DNA from: Burkholderiaceae bacterium
GTDB lineage: Bacteria > Pseudomonadota > Gammaproteobacteria > Burkholderiales > Burkholderiaceae
Length of the DNA stretch: 50,120 bases
Assembly (NCBI GenBank): GCA_021166835.1
Contig: JAJPEN010000074.1
Coordinates: 1-50,120 of the forward strand
Direction: 5' to 3'
Numbering within the stretch: position 1 is the first letter of the stretch; every line of letters starts with the position of its first letter. Shown in pieces: positions 15,654-24,914 of this stretch. The notes beneath the pieces are model-generated. The model did not search any database. It worked only from the letters and a program-made list of their open reading frames with translations, and was not told the DNA's origin. The position numbers and the translations under genes were made by a program.

Positions 15654-16655
15654 ATGATCCTGTACGACTTCGATTACGAGCGTGCGGCGAGCTTCGAAGA
15701 CGCAAGTGAGAAGTTGAGGGGACTCGGCGCGGGAGCGCGCGTGGCGGCCGGCGGAACGGATCTTCTGCCGAACATGCGAACCGAGATCGTGCGTCCCGCG
15801 ACGCTGATCAGCCTGGCAGCACTGTCTCCCGAACCGCCCTCGCTCCTCCCCGATGGAAGCATCCGAATCGATGCGTTGACGCGGCTGGCCGCGCTCGAGA
15901 ATTTCGCCCTCGTCCGTACAGCGTTGCCCATGCTGGCGAAGGCGGCAGCCTCGGTGGCGGGAAACCAGATCCGACAAATGGGGACGCTCGGCGGGAACCT
16001 GTGTCAGGAGACTCGCTGCCTTTATCTCAATCAGAAGCACGACTACCAGTTCAAGGCGCCCTGCTACAAGCGCGGCGGAGACCTGTGCTACCCGTTCCCG
16101 ACGAATGCGAGAGGGACGTGCTGGTCCGTGCACATGTCCGATACCGCTCCGGCGTTGATTGCGCTCGGCGCACAAGTGGAGGTTCACGGCGAAGCGGGAA
16201 TACGTCGGATGAACGTCGAATCACTCTATACCGGCGACGGCATGTCTCCGATCCAACTGGCGCACGACGAACTGTTGACCGCAGTCGTAATTCCGCGAGC
16301 ACCGGCGCGTTCTGGCTGGGGGTACTGCAAGTCGGCGCGGCGAGGCGGGCTCGAGTTTGGCATAGCAGTCATCGCCGTATCGCTCAGGCTCGATGAAACG
16401 TCCGGGGTATGCCGTTCGGCGCGAATCGTTATCGGCGCCGTTCGCGAGCGACCGGTGCGGCTCGTTGCTGCGGAGGAGGTACTTACCGGACGCGCTCCCG
16501 ACGAGGCGACTCTTGCTGAAGTCGCCACCGCTGCAGCGAAAGAGCTCAATCCTCTTCCGCATCACGGGTTCACGAAGAGTTACATACGCGACGACGTGCG
16601 CATCAAGCTGCGCCGCACGCTCGAGTCCGCGGCGCACAAGGCGCGCGGCCGTTAG
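15654..16655 (+). CDS. hcrB: 4-hydroxybenzoyl-CoA reductase beta subunit (FAD and 4Fe-4S)
   Basis: A 333-residue FAD-binding subunit of the xanthine-oxidase family. The FAD loops read AAGGTDLLPNM (31-41) and GNQIRQMGTLGGNLC (103-117). The decisive feature is a Cys-rich insertion directly after: cysteines at 117, 122, 137, 145 and 156, within NLCQETRCLYLNQ, APCYKRGGDLCYPF and GTCWS. Such an insertion carries an extra [4Fe-4S] cluster and, in this superfamily, is known from 4-hydroxybenzoyl-CoA reductase; spacing resembles the Thauera enzyme from memory. Start 15654 has GGAGA 8 bases upstream. In that enzyme electrons enter from ferredoxin through this subunit and remove the para-hydroxyl of 4-hydroxybenzoyl-CoA. 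The exact substrate here is inferred. Confidence 0.85.
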   Translation: MILYDFDYERAASFEDASEKLRGLGAGARVAAGGTDLLPNMRTEIVRPATLISLAALSPEPPSLLPDGSIRIDALTRLAALENFALVRTALPMLAKAAASVAGNQIRQMGTLGGNLCQETRCLYLNQKHDYQFKAPCYKRGGDLCYPFPTNARGTCWSVHMSDTAPALIALGAQVEVHGEAGIRRMNVESLYTGDGMSPIQLAHDELLTAVVIPRAPARSGWGYCKSARRGGLEFGIAVIAVSLRLDETSGVCRSARIVIGAVRERPVRLVAAEEVLTGRAPDEATLAEVATAAAKELNPLPHHGFTKSYIRDDVRIKLRRTLESAAHKARGR

Positions 16656-16677
16656 CACTCCAAGAGGAAGCGAGCAA

Positions 16678-17193
16678 ATGCTGAAGCGGGCGGAAAGGCG
16701 CAAATCGGCGCCGCGGCGAATCGTCGAACTCTGCGTAAACGGCGTGTGGCGCTATGTAACCGTGGAGCCGCGTAACGCTCTGGTCGACGTGATCAGGGAG
16801 GTCATCGGGCTCACAGGCACGAAGGATGGTTGCGAGCAGGGAACCTGCGGCGCGTGCACCGTCCTGATCGACGGGCGCCCCATGCTGTCCTGTCTCACGC
16901 TGGCGGTGGACTGCGATGGAAAAGACATCCGTACGGTTGAAGGACTCGCCGAAGGCGGGAAGATCAGCGCGATTCAACAAGCATTCCTCGACCAGGGCGC
17001 GATCCAGTGCGGCTTCTGCACTCCTGGAATGCTGATGTCGATCACTTCGCTGTTGGAAGAGAACCCGAAGCCGACCGTGCCCGAGATCAAGAAAGCGCTC
17101 GAGGGAAACCTTTGCCGCTGCACCGGGTACAACGCGATCGTCGAGGCAGTGCTGCAGGCCTCGGATCAGGGTGTGCTCCCGGTAACCCGGTAA
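16678..17193 (+). CDS. hcrC: 4-hydroxybenzoyl-CoA reductase gamma subunit (two 2Fe-2S)
   Basis: A 171-residue iron-sulfur subunit. The plant-ferredoxin-type cluster is bound by Cys52, 57, 60 and 72 (GCEQGTCGACTVLIDGRPML). The second, helical cluster uses Cys111, 114, 146 and 148 (CGFCTPGM and NLCRCTGY). All eight ligands are present. It follows hcrB by 22 bases with AAGAGGAAG before the ATG. The basic N-terminal ~12 residues (MLKRAERRKSAPRR) form a short extension. It relays electrons between the beta subunit and the molybdenum site. Confidence 0.9.
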   Translation: MLKRAERRKSAPRRIVELCVNGVWRYVTVEPRNALVDVIREVIGLTGTKDGCEQGTCGACTVLIDGRPMLSCLTLAVDCDGKDIRTVEGLAEGGKISAIQQAFLDQGAIQCGFCTPGMLMSITSLLEENPKPTVPEIKKALEGNLCRCTGYNAIVEAVLQASDQGVLPVTR

Positions 17194-17218
17194 CCGTTGC
17201 GTTGCTCGGAGATATTCC

Positions 17219-19603
17219 ATGAGCCAGTTGTCGTATGTGGGAAAGAGTTGCGCCCGCAAGGACGGTCCCGACAAGGTTACGGGGCGGGCGGTCTACACGC
17301 AGGACGTCAAACTGCCCGGGATGTTGACGGGCCGCATTCTGCGCAGCCCTCATCCGCACGCAAGAATCGTGCGCATCGATACATCGAAAGCCATGGCGCT
17401 GCCGGGTGTCAAAGCGGTCATCACTGTGGGGGACACGAAGGGCATCAAGCACGGTTTCGTCGAGACGCCACGTTATCCGCCCGACCAGGAGGTGCTTGCG
17501 CGTGAAAAGGTGCGCCACGTTGGCGAAGAAATCGCTGCTGTAGCGGCGATCGACCCGTTCACTGCACAAAAGGCTATCGATCTCATCGAAGTCGAATACG
17601 AACTGCTTCCCGCCGTGTTCGACCCCTTTGAAGCCATGAAATCGGACGCTCCGGAGGTTCATCCAACCCATCCGAAGGTGAAAGGCGAGACGCCCTTCTC
17701 CAATATCGGCGGCCGAACGGCCACCGGGTGGGGGAACGTGGAGGAAGGGTTTCGTGAAGCGGACTACGTTCGTGAGGACCGGTTTGAGAGCCACTTGCGC
17801 ACGCACGGCTACCTGGAGCCGCAAGCGACGCTCGCGCATTGGGAGGACGACAAGCTGAACGTGTGGACGTCCTCGATGGGGACGTTCGTAAAGAGGTCGA
17901 AACTCGCGAAGGTTCTCGATTTGCCGTTCTCTGCCGTGCGGGTTCACAAGACGTATGTCGGCGGTACGTTCGGCGGGAAGATCGATCTCTACTCGCACGA
18001 ATACTGTGCTGCCCGTCTGTCAATGATCACCGGTTGCCCGGTCCGCATCGTTGCGACTCGCGAGGAGATCTTTTCTGCGTATCGACACGGTCAACCGCTG
18101 GTCATGGAGATCAAGACGGGTGTCCGAAGGGATGGAACGATCGTGGCGCAGCAGGTGCGCGCGATCAACAACGCGGGCGCGTACCGGGGAAGTGGCGTCG
18201 TCGTCATCTTCCTCGCGTGGGGCTTCACGATGCTTCCCTATCGCATCCCCAACCTTGCGTATGAGGGGCTTTCCGTCCACACCAACAATCCGGTACGTGC
18301 GCCGCAACGCGGCCATGGCTGTCCACAGATCCGGTTCGCGATCGAATCACAGCTCGACCGGATCGCTCAGGATCTGGGCATCGATCCGGTGACGATAAGA
18401 CTGCGAAACGCTCGTCGGCCGTGGGAGGAGTTGCCGAACGGCGACAACGTTCACGAAGCCGGTCTGATCGATTGCATCAAGGTTGCGGCGGAGAAGTCGG
18501 ATTTCCTCGCAAAGTACGGGCAGGGACGCAAGAACGAAGGGACGATTCGTCGTGGGATCGGAATGGGCGTCAGCTCCTATTTCGGCGGCTCGCTTATCTA
18601 CCCGAACGGATCGGGTGTGATCGTGAAGATGGCCGATGACGGATCCGCGACTGTCCTGACTGGTGCGATCGATGTCGGGCAGGGCGCAGAGACCGTGATC
18701 TCGCAGATCGTCGCGGAGGAGTTGTACCTTCCCATCGAGGACGTGAAGATCATCTCTTCGGATACCGATACCACCCCTCAGGATATCGGCGCATGGATCA
18801 GCGGGATGACCTACGTCACCGGCAATGCCGCGAGGCAGGCGGCCGGAAACGCCCGCGACAAGATGTTGCGGCTGGTCGCGGAGCGATTCGAGTGCTCCGT
18901 TGAGGACCTGGAGATCGGCGGCAAGTGCGTGCAGCGGCGTGGACAGCCGGAACAACGCATGACGTACCGCGAGATCATCGCCTTCAGCGTCGCAACCCGG
19001 CGCGGTGACACGATCATCGGCGAAGGCTACTGGCGGACGATGCGCGACGAACCTGCCCACCCGAGTCTTGCCACGACCAAGGGGCGCTGGAGCGAGAACT
19101 ACGCGTTCAGCTGCCAGGTGGCTGAGGTCGAAGTCGACTGCGAGACGGGCGAGGCGCGGGTAACCCGCGCCCTGACGGTCCATGACTGCGGTTTCCCGGT
19201 CAATCCCGCGCTCGTCAGCGGCCAGGTCGACGGGCAAGTGTCGATGGCGTTGGGCCACGCTTTCCTTGAAGAGGTGATGACCAAGGGCGGATACACGCTG
19301 AACCCGACGTGGCTCGACTATCGGATGCCGACCATTCACGAGATGACCGAGTCGGACGACGCCGAGGTCATCACCGAGCAATACACGGTCGGCAAGCCCT
19401 ATCGTGTGAAGGAGGTCGGTGAGGGGCTTGTCTCCGGAATCCTGGCTGCGATTGCCAATGCGATCTATGACGCTACAGGCGTCCGGATGTACTCGACTCC
19501 GTTCTCGCCCGAGAAGATCCTGAAAGGACTTCAGCAACTCAGGCGTGAGTCCCGGCAGAAGACGGATGAGCCGGTCGAGCAAATAGCGGAGTTGAGCAAG
19601 TAG
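17219..19603 (+). CDS. hcrA: 4-hydroxybenzoyl-CoA reductase alpha subunit (molybdenum cofactor)
   Basis: A 794-residue molybdopterin-binding subunit. The N-terminal a/b-hammerhead domain reads KVTGRAVYTQDVKLPGMLTG. Cofactor-binding motifs include GGTFGGK, the RAPQRGHGCPQ segment (in place of FRGFGGPQ in xanthine dehydrogenase) and GAIDVGQGAETVISQI. The catalytic Glu735 lies in VKEVGEGLVSG. Length is close to known 4-hydroxybenzoyl-CoA reductase alpha chains. Together with the two upstream subunits it forms the usual heterotrimer, dimerised. The accessory genes yqeB and yqeC follow at once (17-base gap), suggesting they mature its cofactor. Substrate assignment rests mainly on the beta-subunit insertion and the CoA ligase at 21238. 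Confidence 0.85.
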   Translation: MSQLSYVGKSCARKDGPDKVTGRAVYTQDVKLPGMLTGRILRSPHPHARIVRIDTSKAMALPGVKAVITVGDTKGIKHGFVETPRYPPDQEVLAREKVRHVGEEIAAVAAIDPFTAQKAIDLIEVEYELLPAVFDPFEAMKSDAPEVHPTHPKVKGETPFSNIGGRTATGWGNVEEGFREADYVREDRFESHLRTHGYLEPQATLAHWEDDKLNVWTSSMGTFVKRSKLAKVLDLPFSAVRVHKTYVGGTFGGKIDLYSHEYCAARLSMITGCPVRIVATREEIFSAYRHGQPLVMEIKTGVRRDGTIVAQQVRAINNAGAYRGSGVVVIFLAWGFTMLPYRIPNLAYEGLSVHTNNPVRAPQRGHGCPQIRFAIESQLDRIAQDLGIDPVTIRLRNARRPWEELPNGDNVHEAGLIDCIKVAAEKSDFLAKYGQGRKNEGTIRRGIGMGVSSYFGGSLIYPNGSGVIVKMADDGSATVLTGAIDVGQGAETVISQIVAEELYLPIEDVKIISSDTDTTPQDIGAWISGMTYVTGNAARQAAGNARDKMLRLVAERFECSVEDLEIGGKCVQRRGQPEQRMTYREIIAFSVATRRGDTIIGEGYWRTMRDEPAHPSLATTKGRWSENYAFSCQVAEVEVDCETGEARVTRALTVHDCGFPVNPALVSGQVDGQVSMALGHAFLEEVMTKGGYTLNPTWLDYRMPTIHEMTESDDAEVITEQYTVGKPYRVKEVGEGLVSGILAAIANAIYDATGVRMYSTPFSPEKILKGLQQLRRESRQKTDEPVEQIAELSK

Positions 19604-19619
19604 GCCGGCGCGTCTCGCC

Positions 19620-20444
19620 ATGAACGAGTCGTCGCTCATCACGCCGATCATCGCGATTCGCAGTGCCGGTGAAATGGCGACGGGAATTGCGTGGCGGCTG
19701 TACATGGCCAACATGCGCCGGATCTGCCTGATCGATCTCGACGCGCCGTTATGCGTCCGGCGTACGGTTTCCTTCTGCCCGGCGCTCGAGACCGGATCCG
19801 TTTCGGTCGAAGGGATCAAGGCGACAGCCGTGCGCAAATCCGCTGAGATTCGAGCGGCGTGGCGCGTCGGCGAAGTCCCCGTGATTCGCACGGACGACTG
19901 GAAAGCCATCGACGACGTCACACCGGACGTCGTGATCGATGCGGTTCTCGCCAAGAGGAATGTGGGCACGAGTATCGACGATGCTCGTTTGGTCGTCGGC
20001 CTTGGGCCGGGGTTCACGGCCGGAGTCGATTGCCACTACGTGATCGAGACCAACCGCGGCCATCGGCTCGGTCGCGTCATCGAACAGGGATGCGCCGAGG
20101 CGAACACCGGAACCCCGGGCGATATCGCGGGCTACACGGAAGAACGTGTCCTTCGCGCAGACCGCGAGGGGAAATTCACCAGTTCACACTCGATTGGCGA
20201 TCTCGTAGCCGAGGGGGAAATGGTCGGCACGGTAGCTGGCCACCCGGTCCGCGCCCGCGTCGGCGGCGTCCTCCGAGGATTGATCCAATCCGGCGTCGTC
20301 GCGAGCGCCGGACTCAAGTTGGGCGATGTGGATCCACGTTGGCAGCAAGACAACTGCTTCGTCATTTCCGACAAGGCCAGGGCCTTGGGCGGTGCGGTAC
20401 TAGAGGCGATCCTGCGCCGCTTCAATCGACCATTGCTCACATGA
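19620..20444 (+). CDS. yqeB: YqeB-family accessory protein of selenium-dependent molybdenum hydroxylases
   Basis: A 274-residue protein. The start IIAIRSAGEMATGIAWRLYM resembles a Rossmann-like dinucleotide fold. VVGLGPGFTAGVDCHYVIET and RGHRLGRVIEQGCAEANTGTP are hallmark stretches of the EF2563/YqeB family. The C-terminal part (GDLVAEGEMVGTVAG) is a biotinyl/lipoyl-like hammerhead. The family is known mainly as a marker of selenium-dependent molybdenum hydroxylase clusters, together with YqeC and SelD. Its biochemistry is not established; it is thought to help place a labile selenium in the Mo cofactor. Its position right behind hcrA is the main oddity of this locus. Confidence 0.82.
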   Translation: MNESSLITPIIAIRSAGEMATGIAWRLYMANMRRICLIDLDAPLCVRRTVSFCPALETGSVSVEGIKATAVRKSAEIRAAWRVGEVPVIRTDDWKAIDDVTPDVVIDAVLAKRNVGTSIDDARLVVGLGPGFTAGVDCHYVIETNRGHRLGRVIEQGCAEANTGTPGDIAGYTEERVLRADREGKFTSSHSIGDLVAEGEMVGTVAGHPVRARVGGVLRGLIQSGVVASAGLKLGDVDPRWQQDNCFVISDKARALGGAVLEAILRRFNRPLLT

Positions 20445-21208
20445 GCACACTGATCAGCAGCCTGGATCTCGGCTCTGCACGCGTCGTCTCGCTTTGCGGC
20501 GCCGGCGGAAAGAGCACCTTGATCTTTGCGCTTGCCGAGGAGTTGGTGAAGCTTGGCGAGCGTGTGCTCGTCTCCACGACAACCAGGATGTCCTTGGAGC
20601 AGGTAGGTCGCTGGCGCAGCGTCAGAGGCGCCGACCTGCAAGCGATCTCCACGATGGCAGATGACCCGGGACCGCCGGTGATCGCCTACAGGGACATCGA
20701 CGAGGCACGGGGCAAAGCGATCGGCTACAGCGCGCAGGAGATCGATCTCCTTGCGCAGACAAGCCGCTTTACCCGAATTCTGGTCGAAGCCGATGGTTCG
20801 GCACGTCGGCCGCTAAAGGCGCCCGGCGATCATGAGCCGGTTTTTCCGGCCACCACCGAGGTTGTAGTGATGGTGGCTGGCGCGAGTGGTTTGAACCTGC
20901 GGTTGGACGAAGCAACGGTGTTTCGTGCCGAGTTCTGGTCGCAACGCACGGGAATTCCGATCGGCGGAACGGTAACTCCAGATTCGCTCGCGGAAATGGT
21001 GGTTCACCGTGATGGCTTCGCCCGAAAGGCTCCCGAGCATGCAAGGCGGATCCTCTTTATCAACAAGTGCGATGACGCGGATCGGCTCGCCGCCGCGATG
21101 CCTGCTCTCGAGTCTCTGAGCGGGCGTCGCGATCGGCGACCGCACACGGTCGTGCTCGGCTGTCTGGAACCGGGTGTACGCATCGCGCGATGCGCACGCT
21201 TCCGGTGA
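20441..21208 (+). CDS. yqeC: YqeC-family accessory protein (P-loop, selenium cofactor maturation)
   Basis: A 255-residue P-loop protein: SLCGAGGKSTLIFALAEEL with Lys24 in the nucleotide loop, followed by VLVSTTTRM, RILVEADGSARRPLKAPGDH and EPVFPATTEVVVMVAG. VEADGSARRPLKAP is the diagnostic YqeC block. The ATG overlaps the yqeB stop by four bases (ATGA), so the two are translated together. In other bacteria YqeC accompanies YqeB and SelD with Mo hydroxylases. It probably spends ATP or GTP in cofactor selenation. No selD lies in this window. Confidence 0.85.
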   Translation: MSTLISSLDLGSARVVSLCGAGGKSTLIFALAEELVKLGERVLVSTTTRMSLEQVGRWRSVRGADLQAISTMADDPGPPVIAYRDIDEARGKAIGYSAQEIDLLAQTSRFTRILVEADGSARRPLKAPGDHEPVFPATTEVVVMVAGASGLNLRLDEATVFRAEFWSQRTGIPIGGTVTPDSLAEMVVHRDGFARKAPEHARRILFINKCDDADRLAAAMPALESLSGRRDRRPHTVVLGCLEPGVRIARCARFR

Positions 21209-21237
21209 AACGAGGCAAGGAAGAGGAGGGGACGCCG

Positions 21238-22839
21238 ATGCCCACCGGCTCGATCGACACAGTCAGCCAGATCAACGCTGCCGACCTGATTCTTGGCGGT
21301 GCGCTGGCGGCGGGCAGGCAAGGAGATGCCGCGCTCCTGTACCGAGGTTCCGCGGTGTCCTTCGGGGAGCTCGAATCACTGGCGAACCGGGTGTCCAATG
21401 CCTTGCGTCCATACCTGGAGACCGGCGACCGCGTCTTGATGCTGCTGAAGGACAGTCCCCTCTTTGTCGCTTCGTTCATCGGGATCATGCGACTGGGCTG
21501 CGTTGCCGTCCCGCTGAACACTCGACTGGCTGCGCGTGATGTCGCCTTCGTGATCGAGGACAGCAGCGCGGCAGCCATCGTGCTCGATGAGGAGTTCGTG
21601 CCCGTCTTCCGGGCAGCTACGGCAGGGCGATCGATGGTTCCCCCGCTGGTGGCGGTGTACGGCGAAGCAGGGTCAGGTGCTGTCTCGTATGTCGACCTCG
21701 TGAGTTCCGCGTCCGAATGGGCTCGAAGCCGCCCGATGTCGGCGGACGATATGGCGTTCTGGCTCTATTCGTCTGGCACCACAGGGGCACCCAAGGCGGC
21801 AATTCACTGCCACGGTGACGTGCTCGTCGGCGACGGGTACATGCGCGCTCTCGGATTGGGTCCGGGGGAGCGCGTCTTCGCGTCTTCGAAGCTTTTCTTC
21901 GCCTTTGCGTTGGGGCACACGATCCTGGGCGGGTTGCGAGCCGGGGCGACAGTCGTTCTCTACGATGCATGGCCCGATGCAGGCGCAATCGCGGACGTCG
22001 TCGAGAAGTATCGACCTACCGTCATGCTGAGCGTGCCGACACTCTTTCGGAACCTGCTGCGCGAGGGGGATTGCGATAGACCCGGCTTCCGGTCGGTTCG
22101 CACCTATCTGTCGGCGGGAGAAGCGCTTCCGGCGAGTCTGTACGAGCGATGGCGGGATACGACCGGAGTACCGATCATCGAGGGCATCGGCGCCACCGAG
22201 ACGATCTTCATGTTCATCTCCGGAACGCCGCTGGAACACCAGCCCGGCGCGACCGGGAAACCCGTGTCCTACGCCGAGGTGAAGCTTCTCGACTCGCAGG
22301 ATCAGCCGGTGACTGCAGCAAACGCGGCCGGCACGGCGTGGGTGAGGATGCCGTCGCTGTGCCGAGGGTACTGGCGCCAACCTGAGAGAACTGCTGCGGC
22401 ATTCCGCGACGGTTGGTTCAGAACCGGCGATACGTTCAGCGTGGATACCGACGGGTGGTGGCACTACCACGGGAGAAGTGATGACCTGTTGAAGATCTCC
22501 GGGCAATGGGTGAGCCCCGGGGAGGTCGAGGAGTGCGCGGTGCAAGTGCCCGGAATTCTGGAAGCGGCAGCCGTCGGAGTCGAGAACGGTGACGGACTGG
22601 TACGGATTGCGCTGTATCTGGTCCCGGACGGAAGCACTGCTGTTGGAGAAACGCAGAGCGAGCTCGAGGTGCGGGTCCGGCGTCGGCTTCAGTCGACGCT
22701 TTCGATCTACAAGTGTCCGAGGGCCATCCGATTCATCGATGCGTTGCCTCGCACAGCTACCGGAAAGGTGCAGCGCTACGTGTTGCGCCAGTTGGCGGAG
22801 CGAGAGAAAGCAGAGACTACAAGAGGGGTGACGTCATGA
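21238..22839 (+). CDS. Benzoate/hydroxybenzoate-type CoA ligase
   Basis: A 533-residue ANL ligase. It carries LYSSGTTGAPKAAIHCHGDV as P-loop and, at the C-terminus, GWFRTGDTFSVDTDGWWHYH and SDDLLKISGQWVSPGEVEEC, the form typical of benzoate-CoA ligases, then PRTATGKVQRYVLRQL. It is not of the AliA subtype. GAGGAGGGG precedes the ATG by 5-6 bases. It would make 4-hydroxybenzoyl-CoA (or a close analogue), the substrate of the reductase encoded upstream. The next gene starts inside its stop (ATGA), so it is coupled to the importer. The exact ring substitution cannot be read from sequence. Confidence 0.85.
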   Translation: MPTGSIDTVSQINAADLILGGALAAGRQGDAALLYRGSAVSFGELESLANRVSNALRPYLETGDRVLMLLKDSPLFVASFIGIMRLGCVAVPLNTRLAARDVAFVIEDSSAAAIVLDEEFVPVFRAATAGRSMVPPLVAVYGEAGSGAVSYVDLVSSASEWARSRPMSADDMAFWLYSSGTTGAPKAAIHCHGDVLVGDGYMRALGLGPGERVFASSKLFFAFALGHTILGGLRAGATVVLYDAWPDAGAIADVVEKYRPTVMLSVPTLFRNLLREGDCDRPGFRSVRTYLSAGEALPASLYERWRDTTGVPIIEGIGATETIFMFISGTPLEHQPGATGKPVSYAEVKLLDSQDQPVTAANAAGTAWVRMPSLCRGYWRQPERTAAAFRDGWFRTGDTFSVDTDGWWHYHGRSDDLLKISGQWVSPGEVEECAVQVPGILEAAAVGVENGDGLVRIALYLVPDGSTAVGETQSELEVRVRRRLQSTLSIYKCPRAIRFIDALPRTATGKVQRYVLRQLAEREKAETTRGVTS

Positions 22840-24026
22840 GCTTCAGGAAGACGAGTTACGCACGAATTGCCGTTGCGGCGTTGACAATCGCCACGTCCGC
22901 ATTCGCATATGCCCAGAAGCCGTTGAGGATAGGGGTTGTCGCCGAGATGACGGGCGCCCAAGCCGAGTACGGTCTACAGATGACCAACGGCATCAAGCAG
23001 TATCTCAGCGAGCACGGAGACGTCGTCGCAGGCCGCAAGATCGAGTTGGTTGTGAAGGACGTGGGGGGCCCGAATCCCGAGGTCGCAAAACGGCTGGCGC
23101 GCGAGTTGATCACGCGCGAGAACGTCGAGTTTCTGGCGGGATTCGGTTTCAGTCCCAACGCATTGGCCGTCGCTCCCATTGCCACCGAGGCCAAGGTGCC
23201 GATGGTCGTGATGAACGCTGCGACATCGAGTATCCCGCTCAAGTCACCGTACATCATTCGAACGTCGTTCACGCTCGCGCAGGGCGCGATGGGTATCGCG
23301 ACGTGGGCCGCGCAGAATGGCATCAGACGCGTCTTCATGCTGTATGCCGACTACGCGCCTGGCAATGACGCGAAGAACCAGTTTCGCAAGACCTTCACCT
23401 CCGCCGGCGGGGAGGTCGTAGGCGAAATCGGGGTACCGCTGAAGAACCCCGAGTTCGGTCCCTATATGGAACGTGTAAAGGACGCGAGACCGGATGCCGT
23501 CTTCATGTGGTTCCCGTCTGGGGAGCTAGCGACAGCATTGGTGAGGGCGTACCGAGAGCGTGGCCTCGAGCAGGCGGGAATCAAGCCTCTTGGTACCGGC
23601 GACGCGGTCGACGACATGTTTGTCAACGCAATGGGCGACGCCGCGGTGGGATTGATCACGGCCTCGCACTACTCGATTGCGCACGATTCGCCCCAAAACA
23701 AGGCCTTTGTCGCGGGGTATCAACGACTCTACGGGAAGAGCATTCGACCGAATTTCATGGCGGTCGGCGGGTACGACGGAATGGCCGTTATTCACCAGGC
23801 GGTGAAGAAACTCGACGGGCGAATCGATGGTGCGCAGGCGATCGAGGTCATGAAGGGCCTGAAGTTCGAGAGCCCTCGCGGCCCGATTTCTTTCGAAGCG
23901 GACGTCCGTGACATCGTCCAGAACATCTATATCCGCAAGGTAGAGCGCCGCGACGGCGAGCTTTACAGCATCGAGTTCGCGACACTGCCCGCTGTGAAGG
24001 ATCCGGGCAAGGACATCGCTCAATAG
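22836..24026 (+). CDS. ABC importer substrate-binding protein (second system)
   Basis: A 396-residue type I binding protein with a 27-residue signal peptide ending FAYA-Q. The mature start is LRIGVVAEMTGAQAEYGLQM. The fold-defining GGPNPEVAKRLARELI and VEFLAGFGFSPNALAVAPIA follow. It sits between the aromatic CoA ligase and the permease genes of the same operon, so an aromatic acid is the likely ligand. Its start overlaps the ligase stop (ATGA). Confidence 0.9.
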   Translation: MSFRKTSYARIAVAALTIATSAFAYAQKPLRIGVVAEMTGAQAEYGLQMTNGIKQYLSEHGDVVAGRKIELVVKDVGGPNPEVAKRLARELITRENVEFLAGFGFSPNALAVAPIATEAKVPMVVMNAATSSIPLKSPYIIRTSFTLAQGAMGIATWAAQNGIRRVFMLYADYAPGNDAKNQFRKTFTSAGGEVVGEIGVPLKNPEFGPYMERVKDARPDAVFMWFPSGELATALVRAYRERGLEQAGIKPLGTGDAVDDMFVNAMGDAAVGLITASHYSIAHDSPQNKAFVAGYQRLYGKSIRPNFMAVGGYDGMAVIHQAVKKLDGRIDGAQAIEVMKGLKFESPRGPISFEADVRDIVQNIYIRKVERRDGELYSIEFATLPAVKDPGKDIAQ

Positions 24027-24050
24027 GTGCGCTTTGCAGGAGGAGCAGCG

Positions 24051-24914
24051 ATGGCGACAGTGCTGTTCGATGGACTGGCGTACGGGATGCTGCTGTTCCT
24101 GATCGGCGTCGGCTTGTCCGTCACGATGGGCATGATGAACTTCGTGAACCTGGCCCATGGCGTCTTCGCCATGCTGGGCGGCTATGTCGCAAGCATCGCA
24201 ATGAGCACCGCGACGTTGAGTTTTCCGGTCGCCCTGCTGCTCGGCTTCGCTTCTGCAGCAGTGGCAGGAGCGTTCCTCGAGTACACGCTTTTTCGGAGGC
24301 TATATGGTGCGCACCCGCTCGATCAGGTGCTGTTGTCGATCGGCATCGTCTTCGTAGCAATCGCCACCGCAACGTATCTGTTCGGCCCGACCATGCAGGC
24401 GTTTACTGCGCCGTCCTATCTGCAGGGAAACGTCAATGCTGCAGGCTTGTCCGTGGGCCGTTATCGCGTGTTCCTGATCGTCTGCGGCGTGCTGGTGATC
24501 TCGGGACTCGTACTGGCATTGAACAGGACCCGACTCGGGGCAAGGGTGCGCGCGGCGGTTGATAACCGACGTGTGGCGCAATGCACGGGGATTCACGTTC
24601 GACGATTGTTCTTTCTCACGTTTTCCTTCGGATGCGGGCTCGCGGGATTGGGAGGCGCCCTGAGCCTCGGGATGTTGGGTCTCGATCCGTTCTTTCCGCT
24701 GAAGTACATGGTCGAGTTCCTCATCGTCGTCGGCGTGGGAGGCGCCGGCACGATCGTCGGCCCATTCATCGCTGCGCTGCTCATCGGAATGGTCGACGTC
24801 GCTGGGAAGTACTTCATACCGCAAGCCGGCGCATTTCTCGTTTACCTGGTAATGATCGTCGGGCTGTTGTTGCGCCCGAACGGACTCGTTGCACGCCGGG
24901 GGTTGTTGCCGTGA
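24051..24914 (+). CDS. ABC importer permease, LivH type (second system)
   Basis: A 287-residue hydrophobic permease: VTMGMMNFVNLAHGVFAMLG near the N-terminus, RRLYGAHPLDQVLLSIGIVF, and LLLRPNGLVARRG at the end. AGGAGGAG precedes the ATG. The downstream permease starts within its stop (GTGA). It forms the channel with the LivM-type protein. Confidence 0.9.
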   Translation: MATVLFDGLAYGMLLFLIGVGLSVTMGMMNFVNLAHGVFAMLGGYVASIAMSTATLSFPVALLLGFASAAVAGAFLEYTLFRRLYGAHPLDQVLLSIGIVFVAIATATYLFGPTMQAFTAPSYLQGNVNAAGLSVGRYRVFLIVCGVLVISGLVLALNRTRLGARVRAAVDNRRVAQCTGIHVRRLFFLTFSFGCGLAGLGGALSLGMLGLDPFFPLKYMVEFLIVVGVGGAGTIVGPFIAALLIGMVDVAGKYFIPQAGAFLVYLVMIVGLLLRPNGLVARRGLLP

